Source of the DNA: Prevotella sp. UBA2742
Lineage (GTDB): Bacteria; Bacteroidota; Bacteroidia; Bacteroidales; Bacteroidaceae
Length of the DNA: 64,000 bases
Reading direction: 5' to 3'
Assembly (NCBI GenBank): GCA_002353485.1
Contig: DEJS01000017.1
Location: 1-64,000 of the forward strand
Below, one piece after another: positions 50,498 to 58,948 of this stretch (position 1 is the first letter of the stretch; each line of letters begins with the position of its first letter). The notes beneath the pieces were generated by a model. That model was not told the origin of the DNA and made no database searches. It saw only the letters and a program-made list of their open reading frames with translations. Both the position numbers and the translations under genes were made by a program.

Positions 50498-52273
50498 ATG
50501 AAAGACTTTCTTAAGTACGTTATGGCTACCGTCACCGGCATCGTGCTGGTGAGTATCATTATGGGAATCCTTTCTGTCATCTCCCTGGTGGGGCTGGCAG
50601 CATCGAGTGCAGGCAACACAAAGGTGGACGACAATTCCGTCTTCACACTATCACTCTCTGGTATCATGGAAGAACGCGCGCAGGACGACCCCATTGGCAT
50701 GATTACAGGACAGGTCAGCCAGAATCTGGGACTCGACAACATTCTTTCTGCCATTCGCAAAGCGAAAGAGAACGAGAACATCAAGGGTATCTACATCGAG
50801 GCCGGCATCTTCTCGGCTGATGCCCCCGCCTCCCTACACGCCATACGCGAGGCACTGCTCGACTTCAAGAAAAGCGGGAAATGGATAATAGCCTATGCCG
50901 ATTCATACCAACAGTCCACATATTATATATGCAGTGTAGCCGACAAGGTATTCCTGAATCCTCAGGGCATGATAGACTGGCATGGACTGAGCGCCACACC
51001 ATACTTCGTCAAAGACATGTTAGGCAAGTTCGGCGTAAAGGTTCAGCTCTGCAAGGTAGGCAAATACAAGAGTGCCCCCGAGATGCTGACGGCCGACGGC
51101 ATGAGCGAGCCCAACCGCGAACAGGTAACCGCCTATATGAACGGTATCTGGCAGGTCATGCTGAAAGAGGTCTCCGACAGCCGCAAGATTCCTGTCGACT
51201 CGCTGAACGCCTATGCCGACCGCTTTGCTGCTCTGGCCAATCCGCAGGACTATGTCAGCATGAAGCTGGTGGACGGCCTGCTCTACACCGACATGGTAAA
51301 GGGCGAGGTGAAGAAGATGTTAAAGATAGGTTCTGACGAAGACATACACCAGTTGAACCTCACCGACATGGAAGGAGTTAGGAAAGCCAACGAGGATGGC
51401 GAACAGATTGCCGTCTACTACGCTTATGGCGATATCGTAGACTCGCAGACAGGCAGTGCCATCCAGCAGGAACATAGCATCGTGGCCGACCAAGTATGCA
51501 AAGACCTTGAGAAACTGGCCAACGACGACGACGTCAAGGCCGTAGTGCTGCGTGTCAATTCTCCAGGCGGATCAGCCTATGCCTCCGAACAGATATGGCA
51601 TGCCGTCACACAGCTGAAAGCCAAAAAGCCCGTCGTTGTCTCCATGGGCGGATACGCAGCATCAGGAGGCTACTATATCAGTTGTGCTGCCAACCATATC
51701 GTTGCTGAGCCTACAACCATCACTGGGTCCATCGGTATCTTCGGCATGTTCCCTGACTTCAGCGGACTGCTCACCGACAAACTCGGCATTAAGTTCGACG
51801 AGATAAAGACCAACAAGCATGCCGCCTTCGGCACCATAGCACGTCCGTTCAACGATGAGGAGATGGCCCTGCTTGGCCAGTACATCGAACGCGGCTATGC
51901 TCTCTTCCGCCAGCGTGTGGCCGACGGACGCAAGCAGCCCGTCAGTGCCATCGAGGAAATAGCACAAGGCCGCGTATGGCTGGCCAACGACGCACTGAAG
52001 ATAAAACTCGTTGACGAGATAGGCGGTCTCCCCACTGCTGTCAAGAAGGCAGCACAGCTGGCCAAAATCAGCGAATACCACACCACCAGTTATCCCGAGC
52101 CTCCCAGCTGGATAGACGGACTGCTGCAGATGGCCACCGACAAGGGTAACTACCTTGACGAGCAGATGCGCGCCACGTTGGGAGAGTACTACGAGCCCTT
52201 CATCTACCTAAAGAGCATCCATCAGAAGAATGCCATCCAGGCACGTCTGCCTTATTATCTCAACATCAAATAA
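50498..52273 (+). CDS. sppA: Signal peptide peptidase SppA (protease IV)
   Basis: A 591-residue inner-membrane serine peptidase that degrades cleaved signal peptides. One membrane helix near the N-terminus (about 8-32) and two tandem S49 domains, as in the long E. coli-type enzyme. The catalytic lysine is likely K150 (SVADKVFLNPQG) in the first domain and the serine S389 (GGYAASGGYYIS) in the second. It heads the run sppA-lpxK-punA-thiL with its own full promoter. Confidence 0.95.
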   Translation: MKDFLKYVMATVTGIVLVSIIMGILSVISLVGLAASSAGNTKVDDNSVFTLSLSGIMEERAQDDPIGMITGQVSQNLGLDNILSAIRKAKENENIKGIYIEAGIFSADAPASLHAIREALLDFKKSGKWIIAYADSYQQSTYYICSVADKVFLNPQGMIDWHGLSATPYFVKDMLGKFGVKVQLCKVGKYKSAPEMLTADGMSEPNREQVTAYMNGIWQVMLKEVSDSRKIPVDSLNAYADRFAALANPQDYVSMKLVDGLLYTDMVKGEVKKMLKIGSDEDIHQLNLTDMEGVRKANEDGEQIAVYYAYGDIVDSQTGSAIQQEHSIVADQVCKDLEKLANDDDVKAVVLRVNSPGGSAYASEQIWHAVTQLKAKKPVVVSMGGYAASGGYYISCAANHIVAEPTTITGSIGIFGMFPDFSGLLTDKLGIKFDEIKTNKHAAFGTIARPFNDEEMALLGQYIERGYALFRQRVADGRKQPVSAIEEIAQGRVWLANDALKIKLVDEIGGLPTAVKKAAQLAKISEYHTTSYPEPPSWIDGLLQMATDKGNYLDEQMRATLGEYYEPFIYLKSIHQKNAIQARLPYYLNIK

Positions 52274-52288
52274 CACTACTAAGTAAGA

Positions 52289-53458
52289 GTGGAAGGCGAC
52301 TTCATCAAGATAAACAAATGGCTATTGCCGTTGAGCTGGCTCTACGGCTTGGGCGTCAAGTGCCGGAACACCATGTTCGAAATCGGCATACTGAAGTCAC
52401 GCTCGTTCAAGATGCCCGTCATCTCGGTAGGCAACATCACGGTGGGCGGAACAGGCAAGACACCCCACGTAGAGTATCTGGCACAGATGCTGCAGAACAA
52501 GTTCCGCGTCGCCGTACTCAGTCGCGGCTACAAGCGAAAGAGCAAAGGATTCGTACTGGCCGACGCCAACACACCAATGAAAGACATCGGTGACGAACCT
52601 TACCAAATCAAGCAGAAATGCCCCAACGTCACCGTTGCCGTCGACAAAGACCGCTGCCACGGCATCGAAGAGCTCTCCAGCCTTGACAAAAACCTGGACG
52701 TCATCCTACTCGACGACGCCTTCCAACACCGCTATGTCAAGCCTGGCATCAACATTCTTCTGGTCGACTATCACCGACTCATCATCTACGACACCCTGCT
52801 ACCCGCAGGCAGACTTCGCGAGCCACTGAGCGGCAAGGACCGTGCCGACATAGTAATAGTCACCAAATGCCCTAAGGAACTCAAGCCCATGGACTTCCGC
52901 GTCATCACCAAGGCCATGGGACTATACCCATACCAGCAGCTGTTCTTCACCACGCTGCAATACGATGAGCTGCGACCCGTCTTTAAAGACAACACTGGCA
53001 AAGTAACACTATCGCAGCTGAACAATCAACACGCGCTGCTACTCACTGGCATCGCATCGCCCGAGCAGATGCAGCACGACCTCTCACCACTGGCGCCCCA
53101 CCTGCAACAGCTTACCTTCAGCGATCACCACGTGTTCAGCAAGAAGGATGTCCAGCTCATCAACGACACCTTCGCTGCCATGCCCTCTCCCAAGTGCATC
53201 ATCACCACCGAGAAGGATGTAACACGGCTCTACAACGTCGAAGGACTAAGCCAAGAGGTGCGCCAGCAGCTTTATGTACTGCCGCTCCGCATCCAGTTCA
53301 TGCTTGACCAGGAGCAAACTTTCAACCAATTCGTTATAAACTATGTACTCAAAAATTCAAGAAACAGCATCCTGGCTAAAGGCAAGGATGACCACAAGCC
53401 CAACAACAGCCATCATTCTGGGAACCGGCCTCGGACAATTAGCTTCCGAAATAACTGA
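52289..53458 (+). CDS. lpxK: Tetraacyldisaccharide 4'-kinase
   Basis: Phosphorylates the 4' position of the lipid A disaccharide at the inner membrane. The 389-residue protein has the usual N-terminal WLLPLSWLYGLGVKCRN region and P-loop SVGNITVGGTGKTPHVEYL, then VILLDDAFQHRYV. The only fitting start is a GTG (52289), 15 nt after the sppA stop. Its last 116 nt overlap the start of punA in another frame, giving a tail of about 38 residues (ILAKGKDDHKPNNSHHSGNR) that looks non-conserved. Confidence 0.93.
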   Translation: MEGDFIKINKWLLPLSWLYGLGVKCRNTMFEIGILKSRSFKMPVISVGNITVGGTGKTPHVEYLAQMLQNKFRVAVLSRGYKRKSKGFVLADANTPMKDIGDEPYQIKQKCPNVTVAVDKDRCHGIEELSSLDKNLDVILLDDAFQHRYVKPGINILLVDYHRLIIYDTLLPAGRLREPLSGKDRADIVIVTKCPKELKPMDFRVITKAMGLYPYQQLFFTTLQYDELRPVFKDNTGKVTLSQLNNQHALLLTGIASPEQMQHDLSPLAPHLQQLTFSDHHVFSKKDVQLINDTFAAMPSPKCIITTEKDVTRLYNVEGLSQEVRQQLYVLPLRIQFMLDQEQTFNQFVINYVLKNSRNSILAKGKDDHKPNNSHHSGNRPRTISFRNN

Positions 53459-54215
53459 CAAGGCAGAAATACCCTACAGCGACATCCCTAACTTCCCCGT
53501 GTCCACCGTAGAAGGACATTCCGGAAAGCTTATCTTCGGTAAGCTTGGTGGTGTTGACATCCTGGCCATGCAGGGCCGCTTCCACTATTACGAAGGCTAC
53601 GACATGAAGCAGGTCACCTTCCCCGTGCGCGTCATGTACGAGCTGGGCATCAAGACCCTCTTCGTTTCTAACGCTGCCGGCGGCATGAACCCGGCGTTCA
53701 AGATCGGCGACCTGATGATTATTACTGACCACATCAATTTCTTCCCCGAACACCCGTTGCGCGGCAAGAACTTCCCTACCGGTCCCCGCTTCCCTGACAT
53801 GCACGAGACTTACGACATGGGACTGATTAAGGAAGCCACAGCCATAGCCCGTGAGAAGAAAATCCGTATTACCTATGGCGTGTACGTCGGCGTACAAGGC
53901 CCCACCTTCGAGACACCTGCCGAATACAAGATGTACCGCATGATGGGAGGCGACGCCGTAGGCATGAGCACCGTACCGGAGGTCATCGTGGCCCACCACT
54001 GTGGCATACGTACTTTCGGCGTCAGCGTCATCACCGACCTCGGAGGCTTTGACGTACCTGTCGAGGTCAGCCACGAGGAAGTACAGGAGGCAGCCAACAA
54101 GGCACAGCCGCTGATGACAGCCTTGATGCGCGAGATGATAGTCCGCTCAGAGCGCATTGTCTCAGAGCGTACTGAGAAGTATAACACTGAGCATCCCACA
54201 GAAAAATGGAAATAG
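53343..54215 (+). CDS. punA: Purine nucleoside phosphorylase
   Basis: Splits purine nucleosides with phosphate into base and ribose-1-phosphate. The 290-residue protein has AIILGTGLGQLASEI (phosphate loop), FPVSTVEGHSGKL, MQGRFHYYEGY and the MVG-type GGDAVGMSTVPEVIVA, typical of the trimeric family. The start MYSKIQETASWLKARMTT fits family N-termini, so the 116-nt overlap with lpxK is real. Its end overlaps thiL by 10 nt. Confidence 0.95.
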   Translation: MYSKIQETASWLKARMTTSPTTAIILGTGLGQLASEITDKAEIPYSDIPNFPVSTVEGHSGKLIFGKLGGVDILAMQGRFHYYEGYDMKQVTFPVRVMYELGIKTLFVSNAAGGMNPAFKIGDLMIITDHINFFPEHPLRGKNFPTGPRFPDMHETYDMGLIKEATAIAREKKIRITYGVYVGVQGPTFETPAEYKMYRMMGGDAVGMSTVPEVIVAHHCGIRTFGVSVITDLGGFDVPVEVSHEEVQEAANKAQPLMTALMREMIVRSERIVSERTEKYNTEHPTEKWK

Positions 54216-55267
54216 CAGAATTAGGAGAGTTTGGACTAATAGACCAGCTGACACGGGACATAAAACCCGCGAACACTTCAACCCAGTACGGCGTCGGCGA
54301 CGACTGCGCCGTGCTCCACTACCCTGACACCGAGGTATTGGTAACCACCGACATGCTCATGGAGGGTGTGCACTTCGACTTGACCTATACCGACCTCAAG
54401 CACCTGGGGTGGAAGTCGGCCATGGTCAACATCAGCGACATCTTTGCCATGAACGGTACACCCCGACAGATGACCGTGTCGCTAGCCCTCTCCAAACGAT
54501 TCAGCGTAGAAGACGTCGAGCAGTTCTACGATGGGCTACGACTGGCATGCCAGAAGTGGGGCGTCGACATCGTAGGCGGCGACACCACTTCAAGCTACAC
54601 CGGTCTGGCTATCAGCATTACATGCATCGGTGAAGCCCGCAAAGAAGACATCGTCTACCGCAACGGAGCCCGCGAGACCAACCTCATCTGCGTCTCAGGC
54701 GACCTTGGAGCCGCCTACATGGGACTACAGCTGCTTGAGCGTGAGAAAGCCGTCTACTACCAGATGGTAGAGGAAGCCAAGAAGAAAGGCACTGCCATGC
54801 CCGACTTCCAACCCGATTTTTCGGGCAAGGAATACCTGCTGCAGCGCCAACTCAACGCCGAGGCACGTGGCGATATCGTCCAGCGGTTGCGAGAAGCCGG
54901 CATACGTCCCACCAGCATGATGGACATCAGCGACGGTCTCTCCTCCGAACTCATGCACATTTGCACCCAGAGCCACGTCGGTTGCCGTATCTTCGAGAAA
55001 CAGCTGCCCATCGACTACCAGACAGCCGTCATGGCCGAAGAGCTGAACATGAACGTCACCACCTGCGCCCTGAACGGCGGCGAAGACTACGAACTGCTGT
55101 TCACCGTACCCATTGGCGACCACGAAAAGATACAGGCCATAGAAGACGTTAGACTCATCGGACATATTACCCAAGAGTCTCTCGGCCATATCCTCGTCAC
55201 GCGCGACGACCAGGAATTCCCGCTAAAAGCACAGGGCTGGAATCCCTTGAAACAGCAAAACAAGTAA
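54206..55267 (+). CDS. thiL: Thiamine-monophosphate kinase
   Basis: Phosphorylates thiamine monophosphate to the active diphosphate. The 353-residue protein starts with LGEFGLIDQLTRDI and has GVGDDCAVL, TTDMLMEGVHF, VNISDIFAMNGTP, DIVGGDTTSS, and MMDISDGLSSEL, all ThiL metal/ATP-site motifs. Its ATG lies within the end of punA. A strong terminator follows 33 nt after the stop. Confidence 0.96.
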   Translation: MEIAELGEFGLIDQLTRDIKPANTSTQYGVGDDCAVLHYPDTEVLVTTDMLMEGVHFDLTYTDLKHLGWKSAMVNISDIFAMNGTPRQMTVSLALSKRFSVEDVEQFYDGLRLACQKWGVDIVGGDTTSSYTGLAISITCIGEARKEDIVYRNGARETNLICVSGDLGAAYMGLQLLEREKAVYYQMVEEAKKKGTAMPDFQPDFSGKEYLLQRQLNAEARGDIVQRLREAGIRPTSMMDISDGLSSELMHICTQSHVGCRIFEKQLPIDYQTAVMAEELNMNVTTCALNGGEDYELLFTVPIGDHEKIQAIEDVRLIGHITQESLGHILVTRDDQEFPLKAQGWNPLKQQNK

Positions 55268-55300
55268 TAAAAGGAACAAAAAACACCTTTTCTAAAAAAT

Positions 55301-55331
55301 AATCCGCCAAAAGTTTGGCGGATTCATTTTT
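55301..55331 (+). terminator. thiL terminator
   Basis: A 10-bp perfect stem AATCCGCCAA/TTGGCGGATT (55301-55310 with 55315-55324), loop AAGT, then CATTTTTT. The TTTG -33 box of the tRNA-Phe promoter is part of this hairpin. Confidence 0.92.
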
Positions 55332-55345
55332 TCTTCTTACCTTTG
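55314..55345 (+). promoter_or_regulatory. tRNA-Phe promoter
   Basis: TTTG (55314-55317), 20 nt, TACCTTTG (55338-55345): full consensus, with the -33 box inside the thiL terminator stem. Confidence 0.85.
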
Positions 55346-55387
55346 CACCCGCAATCGAGAGGATTGCCTTAGTGAAACTTAATGAAT

Positions 55388-55460
55388 GGTGCCTTAGCTC
55401 AGTTGGTAGAGCATCGGACTGAAAATCCGTGTGTCCCCGGTTCGATTCCTGGAGGTACCA
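55388..55460 (+). tRNA. tRNA-Phe (anticodon GAA)
   Basis: A 73-nt cloverleaf: acceptor GGTGCCT/AGGTACC (one G-T pair), D arm GCTC/GAGC, anticodon stem TCGGA/TCCGT with loop CTGAAAA, T arm CCCGG-TTCGATT-CCTGG, discriminator A. CCA not encoded. Confidence 0.96.
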
Positions 55461-55479
55461 CTTTCCTCCTTTCATTATG

Positions 55480-55520
55480 AACCCCGTGTATGGCAGTTGC
55501 CGTAGCGGGGTTTTTCTTTT
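55480..55520 (+). terminator. tRNA-Phe terminator
   Basis: Arms AACCCCG (55480-55486) and CGGGGTT (55506-55512), with an inner GGC/GCC pairing, followed by TTTCTTTT. Confidence 0.85.
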
Positions 55521-55553
55521 CTATCCCTCGTCAACGTGGCGAGCCCGGCTTTT

Positions 55554-56807
55554 CTATACCTCGTCAACGTGGCGGGCCTGACGGTTGTGGCGCAGGAACT
55601 GCAGACGCTCCATGGCATGCTTGCGAGCTTCGTAAATCTGGAAACGATACACGCCGACAGCAAGCAGGAAATAAGCACCAGCCTGAATCCACAAAATACG
55701 CAATTCTGGTAGTACGTCGCCCAGACTGCACCCCATCGAGTTCAGGCGAATATAGGCCCGTGCCCCGAAGGTGCTCGGAAACAGCCAGCTCACTCCCTGC
55801 CAATAGCCTGGAATATTATTCTGTGGCCACGACACACCCGTCATAAACAGCAAAGGCACCGAGATGAACACCACCAAAAGCATCACATTCTCACGATACT
55901 TCACCATACACGACACCAACATGCCAAAGAAGATACAGGCCAGCACATAAGGCAGCATCAGCGCCATCAGCGACCATCCCGTAGCCAGCTGCGGGAAGTG
56001 GAACAGACGCGGCACACCGGCAGAAAGCCAAGCACTCATCACGGCAAATATCATAAAGTAGCACATCGACTTCCCCAGCACAATAGGCAGGGTGGCCGAA
56101 TAGCGCGTGTCGCTAAGAGGAACCAGCATACGGTACGGATTCTCGTCACGCGCCGTACCTGCCGACAGGCCAATACCGAGCACCAGCGTCTGCTGCAGGA
56201 TAAGCATCAGCACCGCAGGCAATATTCCTGAGCCGTAGCCTCCGGCAGGACTAAAGATAGGAACCTCGTCGACATCCAGCGGCTTGGTCTGTATGGCAGC
56301 CTCACGCTTGGTCCACGTGCCGCCCACTTTCTTCTTCAGTTCCGTACCCATCTCCATCGTCACCATCTGAGCCGTCTGGAAGACAGCCTTGTACGTCAGC
56401 ATCAGGCTCATGTCACAGTACACGCTTACCCTACCCTGTCGCATGCCATAGGTATCAGCCTCAAACGACGAAGGAATCAGGTAGACGCCCTTCACCAGCT
56501 GACGGCTTACCAGCGACTTGGCCTCGTCCAAATCCTGGGCATAGAACTTGACGTGCACGTCGGGCGAGGCATCACACATGCGGATAAACTGTCTCGACAG
56601 CTGCGAGTGCGACTGGTCCACGACGCACACCGGCACATCGCGCACCACCTCGTTATTATATATCCACGAGTACAGCAACGGATAGGCTATCGGCACCAGC
56701 ACGAAGAAGATAAGCACTCCCTCGTCCTTCACCACCCGCATCATCTCCTTACGCCAGATATTGCAGACAGTCAACAAGCCCTTATATAGATTATGGAATA
56801 TAGACAT
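55554..56807 (-). CDS. ABC-2 type transporter permease (second of pair)
   Basis: A 417-residue inner-membrane protein with one N-terminal helix (VLIFFVLVPIAYPLLYSWIY), a large periplasmic loop (about 50-195) and five or so C-terminal helices (from ILPAVLMLILQQTLVLGIGL), the ABC2_membrane_3 plan. It overlaps the preceding permease gene by 17 nt, so they are translated together and likely form a heterodimer. A 25-bp piece of its 3' end is repeated just beyond the stop (see findings). Confidence 0.88.
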   Translation of the reverse strand: MSIFHNLYKGLLTVCNIWRKEMMRVVKDEGVLIFFVLVPIAYPLLYSWIYNNEVVRDVPVCVVDQSHSQLSRQFIRMCDASPDVHVKFYAQDLDEAKSLVSRQLVKGVYLIPSSFEADTYGMRQGRVSVYCDMSLMLTYKAVFQTAQMVTMEMGTELKKKVGGTWTKREAAIQTKPLDVDEVPIFSPAGGYGSGILPAVLMLILQQTLVLGIGLSAGTARDENPYRMLVPLSDTRYSATLPIVLGKSMCYFMIFAVMSAWLSAGVPRLFHFPQLATGWSLMALMLPYVLACIFFGMLVSCMVKYRENVMLLVVFISVPLLFMTGVSWPQNNIPGYWQGVSWLFPSTFGARAYIRLNSMGCSLGDVLPELRILWIQAGAYFLLAVGVYRFQIYEARKHAMERLQFLRHNRQARHVDEV

Positions 56808-57960
56808 ACGTCAGCATTGCATTCTTAATCTTCTTGATCACCAGCCATGGCAGCAGCATGAAAGCCGCCAGGGCCGCAAAGTGGAACCACGCCTCCACGA
56901 GCGGATAGCCATTGAACACACACGTCTGGTAAATCATCCAGTAGTGGCGCAGCGGGAAGAGCCACGACAGCGACTGCAGCGCACCGTCCATGCCCATGAC
57001 AGGAAACGCCGAACCGGCCATCGAGATGCTCAGCACAGCCCACAGCGACGAAATACTCATCGACATACGCAACGAGGGTATCAGTCCGAAGGCAAAGATG
57101 CCAAAGCCCTGCGACGCCAGCACCTGCATCACGCCCAGCAGCACCAGTAGCCACGGCGACCCGAAGTGCGGAAACCCTAAGTGGTAGAAAACATACCACT
57201 GGTAACCGAACACGATGGCCAGCCATATCACCATCTGGGGCAGGAACTTGCCGGTGACAGCCACCAGGATATTGTTGTCGGCCATCTCCAGCCATTTCTT
57301 CGAAGTATTAAATTTTAGCTCCGTACCCAGCGAATAGCTCGAAATGAGAAACATAAACAACATCAGGATGCCCGGCACCATCACGGTCGTCAGGTAGACG
57401 TTATAGTCACTCCACGGGTTGGCTATCTGGTGCAGGTCCACCGCAATGGGCTGCAACGCCGCCTGTATCTGGCGGTCGGTAAGCCCCCTGGCCCTCATCA
57501 TCGCCTGACCCACTGCTGCGGAACCCAGCGTGGTAATGGTCTTCAAGTCCTTCATCACCATCGAACCCGCAGCTAACGTCGTGTTGGAATAATAATACGA
57601 CACCTTAGGCTGGCGGCTGGCCAGCAGCTTTTCGGTAGTGCCCTTGGGAATATACAGGAAACCGTATATCTCGTTGCGCTGTATGGCCTCGCGTGCCTCC
57701 GACATACTTGGGTAACGCGCCACCACCTTCGACATCTGGAATCCGTCCAGACGCCGTGTCAGCGAACGGGTGGTCGACGTGTTGTCCAAGTCTACCACAC
57801 CCACAGGCAGACTTACGGGCTGGCCCTCGTCCAGCATCGAGGTGAAGAAGAATATCACCAGGATGGGGAACAGCACCATACAGAAGCGGTAGATGTGATT
57901 CTGTCGCAGAATCATCAGCTCCCGCAACATAATTTCGTATATCTGCCTTATATACTTCAT
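56791..57960 (-). CDS. ABC-2 type transporter permease (first of pair)
   Basis: A 389-residue permease with the same plan: N-terminal helix (FCMVLFPILVIFFFTSMLD), periplasmic loop with DLDNTSTTRSLTRRLDGF, and C-terminal helices (from VMVPGILMLFMFLISSYSLG). Its start overlaps the HlyD gene stop by 4 nt (ATGA). With HlyD and TolC-type proteins it forms a tripartite exporter resembling the YbhFSR type. The ATPase is not encoded in this operon. Confidence 0.88.
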   Translation of the reverse strand: MKYIRQIYEIMLRELMILRQNHIYRFCMVLFPILVIFFFTSMLDEGQPVSLPVGVVDLDNTSTTRSLTRRLDGFQMSKVVARYPSMSEAREAIQRNEIYGFLYIPKGTTEKLLASRQPKVSYYYSNTTLAAGSMVMKDLKTITTLGSAAVGQAMMRARGLTDRQIQAALQPIAVDLHQIANPWSDYNVYLTTVMVPGILMLFMFLISSYSLGTELKFNTSKKWLEMADNNILVAVTGKFLPQMVIWLAIVFGYQWYVFYHLGFPHFGSPWLLVLLGVMQVLASQGFGIFAFGLIPSLRMSMSISSLWAVLSISMAGSAFPVMGMDGALQSLSWLFPLRHYWMIYQTCVFNGYPLVEAWFHFAALAAFMLLPWLVIKKIKNAMLTYVYIP

Positions 57961-58940
57961 TTAATAATTAATGACATTCCCGGACGCAGGCCCTCGAATT
58001 TCTCCACGGGACGGGCCTTCACCTCAAAGGTCTTCAGGTCGTACTGTCCGTTGGCCTTCGTGGCCTTCCAAACGGCATACGAGCCCATGTCCTTCATGTA
58101 GTACACCTTCATCTCTATCTCCTTGTCGAAGGCCGGCACAAAGGCCTTGAAGGTCTTGCCTATCTCCATGCCGTTCAGCTGGTCCTCGCGGACGTTGAAG
58201 GTGCCCCACATATCGCTCATCACGGCCACGCTCATAATGGGGCTACCGGTACCCACCAGCTCGCCCACCTTGGGGAAGATGTCGGTCACCTCGCCCTCCA
58301 TCTGGGCCACCTGTACCGTCTCGTGGATGTAGCTGTTCACCTCCTGTACGGCACCGCGGGCACGTCCCACCTGTGCTGCTGCCGCCAGCTTGTCTTCGCG
58401 GCGCGCACCGTTACGGGCCATGTCATACTGACTCTCGGCAGCCTTGTACTGGGCCTCCATGGCCTTGTAGCTGGCATACACCTCGTCGCGCTTCTGCGCA
58501 CTGACGACGCCCTCGTCGAACAGACGCTGAATACGCTGGTACGACTTCTCCGCTATCTCCAGTCCGGCCTTGGCCTGCTGCAGCACGTTATAGGCACCGC
58601 GTATCTGCTCCTCGCGCGCACCGTTCTGCGCCTTCTGCTCTATGGCGGCGGCAGCGTCCTCGGCGCTACGGGCCTGCTCCATCTTGGCACGAACCTCAGG
58701 GGCATCCAGAATGGCCAGCGTGTCGCCCACCTTTACGTAGTCGCCTTCCTTCACGCGTATCTCCAAGATACGCCCGGGCACCTTACTCGACACACGGTAT
58801 TCAGTCACTTCCACCTGCCCTTGTATGAGTTCGGGGTCGCGCCCCAGGGCAAAGAATCCTATCAAGGCCACCAGGGCCACCACTGCTGCGAATCCGATGA
58901 TTGCATACAGGATATTAGCATGTTGCGTTTTTGCTGACAT
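57957..58940 (-). CDS. HlyD-family periplasmic adaptor
   Basis: A 327-residue membrane-fusion protein. One N-terminal helix (ILYAIIGFAAVVALVALIGFF), a lipoyl/barrel-sandwich part (GRILEIRVKEGDYVKVGDTL), a helical hairpin (about 85-200) and a C-terminal beta barrel. It joins the inner-membrane permeases to the TolC channel. A longer frame reaches back to 59042, into the TolC gene; the ATG at 58940, 8 nt after the TolC stop, gives the normal MFP start. Confidence 0.92.
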   Translation of the reverse strand: MSAKTQHANILYAIIGFAAVVALVALIGFFALGRDPELIQGQVEVTEYRVSSKVPGRILEIRVKEGDYVKVGDTLAILDAPEVRAKMEQARSAEDAAAAIEQKAQNGAREEQIRGAYNVLQQAKAGLEIAEKSYQRIQRLFDEGVVSAQKRDEVYASYKAMEAQYKAAESQYDMARNGARREDKLAAAAQVGRARGAVQEVNSYIHETVQVAQMEGEVTDIFPKVGELVGTGSPIMSVAVMSDMWGTFNVREDQLNGMEIGKTFKAFVPAFDKEIEMKVYYMKDMGSYAVWKATKANGQYDLKTFEVKARPVEKFEGLRPGMSLIIK

Positions 58941-58948
58941 AATCTTCT

